This document shows positions 1 through 7,259 of a DNA stretch of 23,433 bases, in pieces. This stretch comes from an uncultured Collinsella sp. (GTDB taxonomy: Bacteria > Actinomycetota > Coriobacteriia > Coriobacteriales > Coriobacteriaceae), in the NCBI GenBank assembly GCA_900554645.1, contig USIE01000019.1, positions 1-23,433 of the forward strand, in the 5' to 3' direction. Both the position numbers and the translations under genes were made by a program. Below the pieces are notes generated by a model. It was not told the DNA's origin and did not search any database. It was given only the letters and a program-made list of their open reading frames with translations. Numbering within the stretch: position 1 is the stretch's first letter; every line of letters starts with the position of its first letter.

Positions 1-104
1 TCTTTCATGCAGCAGGGGCTCTCAATGTTTTTATGTCCTGCTCATATCGTCTGTGCCGGCACCTGGGGACACTCCTGCGATCGGAAAAATTCTTAAAAAA
101 GTTC

Positions 105-132
105 TTGCCCTTCGCTCATTCGTCCGTATAAT
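105..132 (+). promoter_or_regulatory. Sigma-70-type promoter of tRNA-Asn
   Basis: A TTGCCC -35-like box (105-110) and a perfect TATAAT -10 box (127-132) are separated by 16 bases. The expected transcription start is near 139, about 24 bases before the mature tRNA. The match and its position directly before a tRNA gene make this the clearest promoter in the window. I see no gene in bases 1-104. Confidence 0.75.
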
Positions 133-162
133 AAACTTCGTTGCTTGAGAGCACGCACCTAT

Positions 163-237
163 TCCTCGGTAGCTCAATGGTAGAGCACGCGGCTGTTAAC
201 CGCGCTGTTGTAGGTTCGAGTCCTACCCGGGGAGCCA
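163..237 (+). tRNA. tRNA-Asn (anticodon GUU)
   Basis: The sequence folds as a complete cloverleaf. The acceptor stem pairs TCCTCGG (163-169) with CCGGGGA, with one G-U pair. The D arm is AGCTCAATGGTAGAGC. The anticodon stem CGCGG/CCGCG encloses the loop CTGTTAA, with anticodon GTT at 195-197. The T arm carries GGTTCGAGTCC. The 3' CCA is encoded (235-237). The GUU anticodon reads AAC and AAU, so this is an asparagine tRNA. It is a single-gene transcript with its own promoter and terminator. No integrase or attachment-site duplication is visible next to it. Confidence 0.97.
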
Positions 238-243
238 GGTTGT

Positions 244-273
244 AAAACCCGTCGCATTTGCGGCGGGTTTTTT
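244..273 (+). terminator. Intrinsic terminator of tRNA-Asn
   Basis: A 12-bp stem (AAAACCCGTCGC with GCGGCGGGTTTT, one G-T wobble) closes a four-base ATTT loop and runs into a six-T tract at 268-273. It starts 7 bases after the tRNA CCA end. Confidence 0.9.
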
Positions 274-399
274 CATGCCGCGATTGCTCGGTGCCAACGT
301 TGCCATATCAACATTTCGTGTCGAGGATGTAATCGCGAACCCCGTCACCTCAACATGGCGCGGTCGTTGTAGAATATTGGAATGATTGCTCCCACGACA

Positions 400-416
400 T
401 GGTGCTGCGAGCACCA
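400..416 (+). other. Leader hairpin before the Asp23-family gene
   Basis: TGGTGCT and AGCACCA form a perfect 7-bp stem with a GCG loop. It ends directly before the ribosome binding site AAAGGAGA (418-425). A -10-like TAGAAT lies at 370-375 without a convincing -35 box. The hairpin would sit in the 5' leader and could affect ribosome access, but I cannot show that it does. Confidence 0.3.
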
Positions 417-431
417 GAAAAGGAGATTCTT

Positions 432-788
432 GTGTCTGAGACCATTAACGGCAGCCTGAGCGTCTCGAACGACGTAATTGCCGATATTGCCGGTTATGCC
501 GCGATGACGTGCTACGGCGTCGTCGGTATGGCTGAGCAGCTCCAGGGCGCCGAGAGCGTGCGCCTGCTTGCCGGACAGCGCCTCCGCAAGGGCGTGCTTG
601 TCTCCGCCGACGAGAACGGCCTCACGGTCGATCTGCACGTCGTGCTCGAGAACGGCGTTAACATGAAGTCCGTCTGCCACAATCTTTCGAGCTCCGTTGC
701 CTTCACCCTGCAGGAGATCGCCCAGATCGATCCTGCCAGCCTTAAGATCGGCATCCACATCGACGCGCTCAAGAGCCGTCTGAACTAG
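432..788 (+). CDS. Asp23/Gls24 family envelope stress response protein
   Basis: This predicted 118-residue protein belongs to the Asp23/Gls24 (YloU-like) family, small cytoplasmic proteins linked to cell-envelope homeostasis. Family features are the start SETINGSLSVSNDVIADIAG, the alternation of small and hydrophobic residues through AAMTCYGVVGMAEQL, the DLHVVLENGVNM strand and the IGIHIDAL segment near the C-terminus. I chose the GTG at 432 because AAAGGAGA lies 6 bases upstream; an ATG at 399 would add 11 residues without family character and has no ribosome binding site. The gene is followed after 27 bases by the FakA/YloV gene, the standard pairing of yloU with yloV in Gram-positive bacteria. 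The biochemical role is not established. Confidence 0.88.
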   Translation: MSETINGSLSVSNDVIADIAGYAAMTCYGVVGMAEQLQGAESVRLLAGQRLRKGVLVSADENGLTVDLHVVLENGVNMKSVCHNLSSSVAFTLQEIAQIDPASLKIGIHIDALKSRLN

Positions 789-815
789 CATCCGAACACG
801 GAGATTTCACCACTC

Positions 816-2477
816 ATGATTGCAAAGACCATTCGCACCTGTTTTCCGATCGCTGCGGCTGCCGTTTCCGACAAGGCCGAGGAGATCAATAAGCTCAACG
901 TCTTCCCCGTACCCGACGGTGACACCGGCACCAACATGTCGCTCACGCTCGCCTCGGTGACCAAGGAGCTCTCTGCGCTTCCCGCCGACGCCGACATGGA
1001 GGCCATTGCCGGCGCCATCACCCACGGCTCCCTCATGGGCGCCCGCGGCAACTCCGGCGTCATCACCTCGCAAATCCTGCGTGGCGTGGCCGAGGGCCTT
1101 GTCTCTGCCGACGAGCCCGTTACGTCTGCCAATATCGCCTTTGCCTTCCGTCGTGCCGTCAAGGTCGCCTTCCAAGCCGTTCGTAAGCCCATCGAGGGCA
1201 CGATCCTCACGGTCCTGCGCGATGTCTCGACCAAGGCCGACGAGTGCGAGAAGAAGAAGTTCTCGGCCGAGGACGCGCTCGACGCCATCGTTGTCGAGGC
1301 CTATCAGTCTGTCGCCCGCACGCCCGACCTGCTGCCCGTTCTCAAGGAGAACGGCGTGGTCGACTCTGGCGCCTTTGGCTTTGCCATTTTCCTCGAGAAC
1401 TTCGTGGCTGCCGCTCTTGGCCGTAGCACCGTGGTCGAGGATTTCTCCGCTACGTTTGATTCTGCCGGCTCTGCCCGCGACGCGGCTCTCGATCGCGTTG
1501 AGATCGAGGCCAACGACGACTGGGAGGGCTCGGAGTTCCGTTACTGCAACGAGTTCCTCTTTAAGGCCGACGCCCCGTTTGACGAGGACGAGTGCCTTAA
1601 GTTCCTGGGTTCTATGGGCGACTGCGAGCTGCTCGTGGGTGCTTACCCCGACTACAAGATCCACGTGCACTCTAACACCCCCAACCTGGTGCTCGAGCAC
1701 ATGCTGCAGCTTGGTCAGATCTATGAGGTCTTTATCCACAACATGGAGATGGAGGCCCACGACCGTACCGCCAAGATCCACGAGGATCAGGAGAAGGCCG
1801 CCGAGCCCGCGAAGGCCCTGGGCTTTGTCGCCGTTGCCGCCGGCTCCGGCGAGGCCGATATCCTCAAGTCCCTGGGTGTCGATGTGATCGTGTCGGGCGG
1901 CCAGACCATGAATCCCTCGACCGCCGACCTGCTGGGCGCCGTGGACCAGGTCAACGCGACCTCGGTCATCATCCTGCCCAACAACGGCAACATCCGCATG
2001 GCTGCCGAGGCCGCTGCCTCCGCCTGCACCGATAAGAAGGTCGCCGTCGTTCCCACCAAGACCGTCCCGCAGGCCTTCTCCGCGCTGTTCGCGGTACTGC
2101 CCGATTCTGAGCTCGAGGATGCCGTCGCCGCCATGGTTGACGCCATCAGCGAGGTCCGCGATGGCGAGGTCACCCGCGCCGTGCGCGATTCCAGCGCCTC
2201 TGATGGCTCGCCGATTCACTCCGGCGACGTTATGGGCATCATCGCCGGCTCTATCGACGTGGTCGGTTCCGATGTGAAGCAGGTCACGCTCGACTGCATT
2301 AACCGCATGCAGGAGGAAGAGGAAGGCGACGCGCTGACGATTCTGGCCGGCGAGGAGCTGTCCGACGAGGCCTTCCAGGAGATCGTCGATGCTATTGAGG
2401 AGGCTCAGCCCGACTTGGAGATTGACGCCCATCGTGGCGAGCAGCCGCTCTATCCCGTGATCTTCTCGATCGAGTAG
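816..2477 (+). CDS. fakA: Fatty acid kinase catalytic subunit FakA (DAK2/YloV family)
   Basis: A 553-residue protein, the usual length for YloV/FakA. FakA uses ATP to phosphorylate fatty acids presented by FakB (DegV-family) proteins, giving acyl-phosphate that can feed PlsX/PlsY phospholipid synthesis. The N-terminal DhaL-type kinase domain (about residues 8-205) shows the metal-binding motif DGDTGTNM at 34-41 and GARGNSG at 76-81. The middle domain has Cys244 and the pair His283/His285 (KIHVHSNTP), which match the metal-binding Cys-His-His set described for FakA. The C-terminal part (from about 335) is the FakB-interacting domain, with VSGGQTMNPST at 359-369. Translation starts at ATG 816; GGAG at 800-803 is a rather distant ribosome binding site. 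No fakB gene is in the window, but plsX lies downstream in the same block. Confidence 0.93.
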   Translation: MIAKTIRTCFPIAAAAVSDKAEEINKLNVFPVPDGDTGTNMSLTLASVTKELSALPADADMEAIAGAITHGSLMGARGNSGVITSQILRGVAEGLVSADEPVTSANIAFAFRRAVKVAFQAVRKPIEGTILTVLRDVSTKADECEKKKFSAEDALDAIVVEAYQSVARTPDLLPVLKENGVVDSGAFGFAIFLENFVAAALGRSTVVEDFSATFDSAGSARDAALDRVEIEANDDWEGSEFRYCNEFLFKADAPFDEDECLKFLGSMGDCELLVGAYPDYKIHVHSNTPNLVLEHMLQLGQIYEVFIHNMEMEAHDRTAKIHEDQEKAAEPAKALGFVAVAAGSGEADILKSLGVDVIVSGGQTMNPSTADLLGAVDQVNATSVIILPNNGNIRMAAEAAASACTDKKVAVVPTKTVPQAFSALFAVLPDSELEDAVAAMVDAISEVRDGEVTRAVRDSSASDGSPIHSGDVMGIIAGSIDVVGSDVKQVTLDCINRMQEEEEGDALTILAGEELSDEAFQEIVDAIEEAQPDLEIDAHRGEQPLYPVIFSIE

Positions 2478-2487
2478 GCATCTGCCT

Positions 2488-4665
2488 ATGTCCGAGCTGT
2501 GCTCCGTGCCGCGCGTCTCGGAGCGTTTTGCCCAGAGCAATGCGCTCGACGAGGATATCGCGCGACTCAAATATGTTTCGGGTAAACGTGAGGAGGCCCT
2601 TCGCCGTCTGGGAATTCGGACGGTGGGGGACCTCCTTCTCCATATCCCTCATCGCTACCTGGACTTCACTCGCTCGTGGTCCATCGAGATGGCGCCCATC
2701 GGTACCGTGTGCACCATTATCGCCACGGTCGACCGCATCGTGCAAAAGCAGCCCCGTCCGCGCATGCAGGTGACTGAGGTTTCGCTCGTGGACGAGACCG
2801 GCGTGCTGCAAGTCGCCTTTTTTCGTCAGCCCTGGATTGCCCAGCAGCTCAAGCAGGGCGACCGCTTGGCCGTGATGGGCAAGGTCGAGTTTGCCTATGG
2901 CTTTAAGCAGATGGCCTCGCCTCACTTCGAGAAGCTCGAGGAGGGGCGTGCTGCCGGCACCATCCTGCCGGTCCACTATGTGAGTGACGGCGTGAGCCAG
3001 GCGTGGATGCGCCGTATCGTAAGCGGCGCGCTCGAGGTTGTCGGCAATCCGTTCGACCCCATTCCCGCGCCCCTGCGTGTCAAGCGTCGCCTGATGAGCA
3101 ACGCCCGCGCGCTGCGCTCAATCCACTTTCCCTCGAGCATGGCTGAGCGCGATATCGCGCGCGCACGGCTTGCCTACGAGGAGTGCCTCTACTTGCAGCT
3201 GGCGCTGCGCCTGCGCAACGACGGCGGCCTGGTCGATGTGGTGCCCTATGCCCACGCCGCGGGCGAGCACCTGGCCGCGCTTAAACAGGCCCTCCCGTTC
3301 TCGCTGAGCGACGAGCAGGAGGCCGCGTTTCAAGACATCCTGCATGATATGTGCGATGGCGAGCGTGTGATGAATCGTCTGCTGCTGGGCGATGTCGGTA
3401 CCGGTAAGACGGCCGTTGCCGCCTGTGCGCTGGCTGTTGCGGCCGATAGCAGCACCCAGGCCTGTGTCATGGCGCCTACGGGCGTGTTGGCACGTCAGTA
3501 TGCCGACAAGACCGGCCCTTTGCTCTCTCAGGCCGGTATGACGTGGGCGCTGCTGACGGGCGCCACCCCGGCGGCCGAGCGCGAGCGGATTCATGCTCAG
3601 CTCCAGTCCGGCGAGCTCGATGTGCTCTTTGGTACCCATGCCGTGCTTTCGGATAACGTGACATTCAACCATCTGTCGCTCGTCGTCATCGATGAGCAGC
3701 ACCGCTTTGGCGTTGGTCAGCGCAACGCCCTGCGCGCCAAGGGGCCCGGTGCCGATCTGCTCGTTATGACAGCCACGCCGATCCCGCGCACGCTGGCGCT
3801 TTCGGTCTACGGCGATCTTGACACGAGTATCATCCGCCACCGTCCTGTTCCCGGTGCCGGTGTCACCACGCGCGTGCTCACCGAATCGAGCCGCGACCTG
3901 GCCTATGGCGCTATCCGCGAGGCGCATGAAAAGGGACATCAGGCCTACGTGATCTGTCCGCTCGTGGAGCCGAGTGATTCGGCCGATGAGCTCGAGGACG
4001 TTCCCGGCATCGCCCGCGACGACGAAGGCCGCGTGACCGTGCCCGTGCCGTTGCATGACACGGCGACCGAGCTTGACCGCCTTTGTCTGGCACTGCCGGA
4101 TCTTACCATCGAGCGCCTTCACGGCCGTATGCCAGCGGGGGAGAAGGACCAGGTCATCGATGCTTTCAAGCGTGGCGAGATCGACGTGCTCGTCTCGACC
4201 ACGGTGGTTGAGGTGGGCGTTGACGTGCCCAACGCCACCGTCATGGTCATCGAAAACGGCGAGCGCTTTGGCTTGGCGGCGCTGCATCAGCTGCGTGGCC
4301 GTGTAGGCCGCGGTAGCGTCTCGGGCACGTGCTTGGTTATGACCCATTCAAAGGGCAATGGTGGCGCATCGGCGGCGCAAGAGCGACTCCAGTCGCTCGA
4401 AAAGACTGCAGACGGCTTTACGCTCGCGCAGATGGACCTGCGTCTGCGTCACGAGGGCGAGATTCTGGGCTACCGTCAACATGGCGGCGTGACCTTGCGT
4501 TTCGTCGACCTCGATGCCGACGAAGAGCTTATCGAGTGGGCCCATTTGGACGCGGTCGAGCTCTTGCGGTATGCTTGCAACCTTGACTCCGTGGCGACGC
4601 GCCCTCTGCGCGATGCGGTCGCCACGCGGTATCGACACATCTTTAAGGAGGTCAGCGGAGGATGA
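2488..4665 (+). CDS. recG: ATP-dependent DNA helicase RecG
   Basis: RecG rewinds stalled replication forks and branch-migrates Holliday junctions. The 725-residue product has the expected order. An N-terminal wedge/OB domain (about 20-250) includes an RTVGDLLLHIPHRY segment. The superfamily 2 helicase core follows, with Walker A GDVGTGKT at 301-308, Walker B DEQH at 402-405, the TATPIPRTLA motif after it, and motif VI QLRGRVGRG at 601-609. The C-terminal lobe carries STTVVEVGVDVPNA. It starts 10 bases after fakA at ATG 2488 with no clear ribosome binding site, so coupling to fakA is likely. Its end overlaps the rsmD start by 4 bases (ATGA). Length and motifs look complete. Confidence 0.96.
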   Translation: MSELCSVPRVSERFAQSNALDEDIARLKYVSGKREEALRRLGIRTVGDLLLHIPHRYLDFTRSWSIEMAPIGTVCTIIATVDRIVQKQPRPRMQVTEVSLVDETGVLQVAFFRQPWIAQQLKQGDRLAVMGKVEFAYGFKQMASPHFEKLEEGRAAGTILPVHYVSDGVSQAWMRRIVSGALEVVGNPFDPIPAPLRVKRRLMSNARALRSIHFPSSMAERDIARARLAYEECLYLQLALRLRNDGGLVDVVPYAHAAGEHLAALKQALPFSLSDEQEAAFQDILHDMCDGERVMNRLLLGDVGTGKTAVAACALAVAADSSTQACVMAPTGVLARQYADKTGPLLSQAGMTWALLTGATPAAERERIHAQLQSGELDVLFGTHAVLSDNVTFNHLSLVVIDEQHRFGVGQRNALRAKGPGADLLVMTATPIPRTLALSVYGDLDTSIIRHRPVPGAGVTTRVLTESSRDLAYGAIREAHEKGHQAYVICPLVEPSDSADELEDVPGIARDDEGRVTVPVPLHDTATELDRLCLALPDLTIERLHGRMPAGEKDQVIDAFKRGEIDVLVSTTVVEVGVDVPNATVMVIENGERFGLAALHQLRGRVGRGSVSGTCLVMTHSKGNGGASAAQERLQSLEKTADGFTLAQMDLRLRHEGEILGYRQHGGVTLRFVDLDADEELIEWAHLDAVELLRYACNLDSVATRPLRDAVATRYRHIFKEVSGG

Positions 4666-5318
4666 GAATCATCGGCGGCGAATGGCGCGGTCGCAAGATC
4701 GAGGAGCCCCGTGGTCGCGATGTCACCCGCCCCACGACTGATCGCGTGCGCGAGGCGTGCGCATCTATGGTCATGTCGGCATTCGACTTCGATTTGGACG
4801 AGGTCCGCGTGCTGGATGCGTTTGGCGGCTCCGGTGCCCTGGGCATCGAGATGCTCTCGCGCGGCGCCCGCTCGCTCACGACGTTTGAGATCGATCGAAA
4901 TGCCGCGCGTCTTATTACCAAGAATATCGAGTCGCTCTGCCGTGACCGTGCGCGTTGGCGCGTGGTGACGGGCGACATGCTGGCGAGTGCTTCGCGCGGT
5001 CGTGTTCCGGGCGGCCCCTTCGACTTGGTCCTGCTCGACCCGCCGTATGCCTTTGGCGCCGAGCCGGTCGAGGAACTGCTGCAGAACCTGGCTCAGCAGG
5101 GTCTGCTTGCACCTGGCGCTTTTGCCCTGTTTGAGCATGCCGCCGCCGATGCGGGCGCGCATCCGGTAGGCTTTGAGACTGTACGTGAGAAGCGCTACGG
5201 CATTACCTCGGTCGACCTGCTTCGTTGGGTCGGCGATGACGACGGTGAGGGCGATAGTGCCGTCACCGATGCTGATAACAACGATGCCACGACGTTTCAG
5301 GAGGACGCCCATGAATGA
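4662..5318 (+). CDS. rsmD: 16S rRNA (guanine(966)-N2)-methyltransferase RsmD
   Basis: RsmD transfers a methyl group from S-adenosylmethionine to G966 of 16S rRNA during 30S assembly. The 218-residue protein starts MRIIGGEWRGRKI, typical for the family. It has the SAM-binding motif DAFGGSG at 52-58, the acidic strand end FEID at 75-78 and the catalytic DPPY at 126-129. The last 27 residues or so are acidic and low-complexity, making it somewhat longer than usual for the family. The ATG overlaps the recG stop; AAGGAGGT lies 9 bases upstream. Its last 8 bases overlap the start of coaD, the classical rsmD-coaD pairing. Confidence 0.95.
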   Translation: MRIIGGEWRGRKIEEPRGRDVTRPTTDRVREACASMVMSAFDFDLDEVRVLDAFGGSGALGIEMLSRGARSLTTFEIDRNAARLITKNIESLCRDRARWRVVTGDMLASASRGRVPGGPFDLVLLDPPYAFGAEPVEELLQNLAQQGLLAPGAFALFEHAAADAGAHPVGFETVREKRYGITSVDLLRWVGDDDGEGDSAVTDADNNDATTFQEDAHE

Positions 5319-5808
5319 CACCATCAACCGCGTGATCGTCCCGGGCACCTTTGATCCCATCACGTTTGGCCATATCGATGTGATCCGCCGCGCCCGACGC
5401 ATCTTTCCCAGCGTGATCGTCGCTGTTGCCGAGTCGCAGGGTAAAAACGGTGTGGGCACCACGTTTATGCTCGATGAGCGCGTGGCGCTGGCCCGCGAGG
5501 CGCTCGGTGATATCGACGGCGTCGAGGTCCTGCCCTTTACCGGCCTCTTGGTCGACTTCGCTCGTGAGCAGGGGGCGGGGGCCGTGGTCAAGGGTCTGCG
5601 CGCCATGACCGACTTTGAGTATGAGCTGCAGCAGGCCGACCTTAACTATCGCCTGGATAGTGAGCTGGAGTCCATCTTTGTCATGAGTGCGCCGCAGTAC
5701 GGCTATATCTCGAGCTCGGTCGTTCGCCAGATCGCCTCGCTCGGCAGTGACGTATCGACGTTTGTCCCGTCCAACGTGGTCGAAGCGCTCAAACATCGCT
5801 TTTCGTGA
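5311..5808 (+). CDS. coaD: Pantetheine-phosphate adenylyltransferase CoaD
   Basis: CoaD makes dephospho-CoA from 4'-phosphopantetheine and ATP, the penultimate step of coenzyme A synthesis. The 165-residue length is typical. The nucleotidyltransferase motif is GTFDPITFGH at 12-21, with the ATP-binding His21. VVKGLRA at 92-98 includes the substrate-binding Arg97. The second signature ISSSVVR is at 133-139. I chose ATG 5311 because AGGAGG lies 6 bases upstream and the protein then begins directly before the conserved first strand; upstream in-frame sequence is only rsmD in another frame. Translation is probably coupled to rsmD through the 8-base overlap. Confidence 0.96.
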   Translation: MNDTINRVIVPGTFDPITFGHIDVIRRARRIFPSVIVAVAESQGKNGVGTTFMLDERVALAREALGDIDGVEVLPFTGLLVDFAREQGAGAVVKGLRAMTDFEYELQQADLNYRLDSELESIFVMSAPQYGYISSSVVRQIASLGSDVSTFVPSNVVEALKHRFS

Positions 5809-5832
5809 CGTTTCTTATTGCCTGGTGGCATG

Positions 5833-5841
5833 TGGTAAACT
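5833..5841 (+). promoter_or_regulatory. Extended -10 promoter candidate before the SepIVA-like gene
   Basis: TGGTAAACT reads as an extended -10 element (TGn followed by TAAACT) in the 68-base gap after coaD. A TTCTTA at 5812-5817 could be a weak -35 box at 18 bases. The start would be near 5848, leaving about 29 bases of leader before ATG 5877. A similar TGTGGTA string occurs before rpmF. Confidence 0.45.
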
Positions 5842-5876
5842 AGCACGATGATATGTTACCTATGAAAGGAGACCGG

Positions 5877-6374
5877 ATGCCGGGCGAGAATTTTCCTGGC
5901 GATAGGATCGTCAGCTTGGTCGATGAGCTCGAAGGGCTGATCGAGGAAGCCAAGCCGCCTTTCGGCAAGAACGCTCAGTTCAAGGTCATCGACGCCGACG
6001 TGTTCTTCAACATCCTCGACGAGATCCGCATGAGCTATCCCGAGGAGTGGCAGAAGTCCCGCCGTATCCTTAAGGAGCGCGAGGAGCTTATGGCTTCCGC
6101 CGCCGCTCAGGCCGATTCCATCATCGCCGACGCTCAGCAGCAGGCCCTCACCATTGCCGGTGAGCAGGAGATCGTCCGCCTTGCGCAGCAGCAGGCCGAC
6201 GACATCCGCGATCGTGCCCAGCAGTACGAGCGCGAGACGCGTTATGCTGCCGAGGACTACGCAGAGCAGGTCTTTACGCACCTGGAGGAGAACCTCAAGA
6301 GCCTGACCGGCACCGTTACCCGTTGCCGTCAGCAGCTCAACGAGGGTGCCGCCCAGCAGAATGGTCAGTGGTAA
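5877..6374 (+). CDS. SepIVA/DivIVA-like coiled-coil protein
   Basis: A 165-residue soluble protein without a signal peptide or membrane segment. Residues 10-65 form a conserved-looking head (IVSLVDELEGLIEEAK, then FKVIDADVFFNILDEI and a PEEW motif). Residues 55-155 are a charged, Ala/Gln-rich predicted coiled coil. In mycobacteria the gene upstream of the DUF177 and rnc genes encodes SepIVA (Rv2927c), a DivIVA-related protein for septation and cell-envelope growth; this gene has the same position and architecture. The assignment to that group is inference from context and shape. I chose ATG 5877 because AAAGGAG lies 5 bases upstream; an ATG at 5853 has no such site. It overlaps yceD by one base. 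Confidence 0.72.
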   Translation: MPGENFPGDRIVSLVDELEGLIEEAKPPFGKNAQFKVIDADVFFNILDEIRMSYPEEWQKSRRILKEREELMASAAAQADSIIADAQQQALTIAGEQEIVRLAQQQADDIRDRAQQYERETRYAAEDYAEQVFTHLEENLKSLTGTVTRCRQQLNEGAAQQNGQW

Positions 6375-6928
6375 TGGCTGAGTTCCCGAGCGTTACCGTC
6401 GATCTTTCCGAGCAGCTCGAGTTTCCTGGAGATTCGTATCCGCTGACCGGTAAGGTCGATGTCGCCACCTACACGGTGGGCGAGAAGGAGTACCAGCTAC
6501 AGGACGGCATCGACTACGACGTTGTCTTTACCAATGCCGGTACCGGTGTCTTGCTCACGGGCATGGTTCGCGCGCACGCCACCGGCGAGTGCGACCGTTG
6601 CCTGGAGCCCGCCTCGTTTGATATCGCCGGCGAGATCGAGGAGTTCTACCTCTTTGAGGAGCCCGAGGATCCCGAGGCCTACGAGGACGGCTACGAGCTC
6701 CTGGGTGAGGACCGTATCGTTGATCTGGGTGAGCCTATCAATGACGCGGTCGTTATGGACACGCCGTTTGTGGTGCTCTGCAAGCCCGATTGCCGTGGTC
6801 TGTGCCCCACATGCGGTTGCAATCTCAACGTCGAGCAATGCGATTGCGCCGCCCAGGCAGAGGCAGAATGGGCCGCTGCCACGGAAAATCCATTTGCAGC
6901 ATTGAAGAATCTCAAGCTTGATGAGTAA
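6374..6928 (+). CDS. yceD: YceD/DUF177 family protein, probable rRNA accumulation factor
   Basis: A 184-residue DUF177 protein. The family (YceD in E. coli) is linked to 23S rRNA accumulation and is nearly always encoded next to rpmF, as here. Family features are Cys73 and Cys76 in the central ATGECDRCLEPA motif and a C-terminal Cys cluster (Cys136, 140, 144, 147, 149, 156 and 158), of which CRGLCPTCGCNLN is the typical part. The cluster suggests zinc binding; this is inferred. Translation starts at ATG 6374, which shares its first base with the TAA stop of the preceding gene, so it is probably translationally coupled. The upstream in-frame codons belong to the preceding gene's region. Confidence 0.9.
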   Translation: MAEFPSVTVDLSEQLEFPGDSYPLTGKVDVATYTVGEKEYQLQDGIDYDVVFTNAGTGVLLTGMVRAHATGECDRCLEPASFDIAGEIEEFYLFEEPEDPEAYEDGYELLGEDRIVDLGEPINDAVVMDTPFVVLCKPDCRGLCPTCGCNLNVEQCDCAAQAEAEWAAATENPFAALKNLKLDE

Positions 6929-6933
6929 AACTG

Positions 6934-6942
6934 TGGTAGTAT
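6934..6942 (+). promoter_or_regulatory. Extended -10 promoter candidate before rpmF
   Basis: TGGTAGTAT is an extended -10 element (TGn then TAGTAT) in the gap between yceD and rpmF. The predicted start near 6949 would give a leader of about 44 bases to ATG 6993. TTGATG at 6918-6923 resembles a -35 box but is only 13 bases away. The promoter may give extra expression of the ribosomal protein gene. Confidence 0.4.
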
Positions 6943-6992
6943 CGCTACTTGCGCGTAATCGCCACACTGGATAGTTCATAAGGAAGGTCACT

Positions 6993-7172
6993 ATGCCCGT
7001 ACCTAAACAAAAGCAGGGTCGTATCCGCACTCACACCCGTCGTTCCGCCAACATGAAGATTTCGGCTGCGGCTCAGTCCACGTGCCCCCGTTGCGGTGCT
7101 GTCAAGCTCCCGCATCACGTGTGCCCCAGCTGCGGTTTCTACAAGGACCGCGAGGTTATCGTTACCGAGTAA
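6993..7172 (+). CDS. rpmF: 50S ribosomal protein L32
   Basis: A 59-residue protein beginning MPVPKQKQGRIRTHTRRSAN, the usual basic L32 start. Cys31, Cys34, Cys44 and Cys47 (TCPRCG and VCPSCG) form a zinc ribbon, so this is the zinc-binding (C+) type of L32. AAGGAAGG at 6980-6987 is a suitable ribosome binding site for ATG 6993. The gene lies between yceD and plsX, its normal neighbourhood, and is followed by an intrinsic terminator. Many bacteria also encode a Cys-free paralogue for zinc shortage; none is in this window. Confidence 0.97.
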   Translation: MPVPKQKQGRIRTHTRRSANMKISAAAQSTCPRCGAVKLPHHVCPSCGFYKDREVIVTE

Positions 7173-7212
7173 CGGTATACTCTGGATGCGATGCCGTTCC
7201 AAATGGAACCAC

Positions 7213-7242
7213 AATGGCCGGCTCAATGAGTCGGCCATTTTT
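7213..7242 (+). terminator. Intrinsic terminator after rpmF
   Basis: A 12-bp stem (AATGGCCGGCTC with GAGTCGGCCATT, one G-T wobble) closes a three-base loop and ends in five Ts (7238-7242). It lies 18 bases before the plsX start, so it probably reduces plsX transcription relative to rpmF rather than fully separating the two. Confidence 0.82.
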
Positions 7243-7259
7243 GTATAAGGAGCATGTAT

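Noticed and set aside
53..62. GTGCCGGCAC palindrome near the left edge
   Set aside because: A 10-base palindrome is expected by chance in GC-rich DNA and nothing around it gives it context.
163..237. tRNA-Asn as an attachment site for an integrated element
   Set aside because: No integrase and no repeated tRNA 3' end are present in the flanking sequence; the downstream genes are ordinary core genes.
807..2570. A 587-codon open frame on the - strand opposite fakA, rich in Gly, Asp and Arg
   Set aside because: It mirrors the codon pattern of the real gene on the other strand in GC-rich DNA, has no recognisable domain or ribosome binding site, and the + strand frame encodes a complete FakA.
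5818..5841. TTGCCT paired with TAAACT as a standard promoter before the SepIVA-like gene
   Set aside because: The spacer is only 12 bases; the extended -10 reading without that -35 box is more reasonable.
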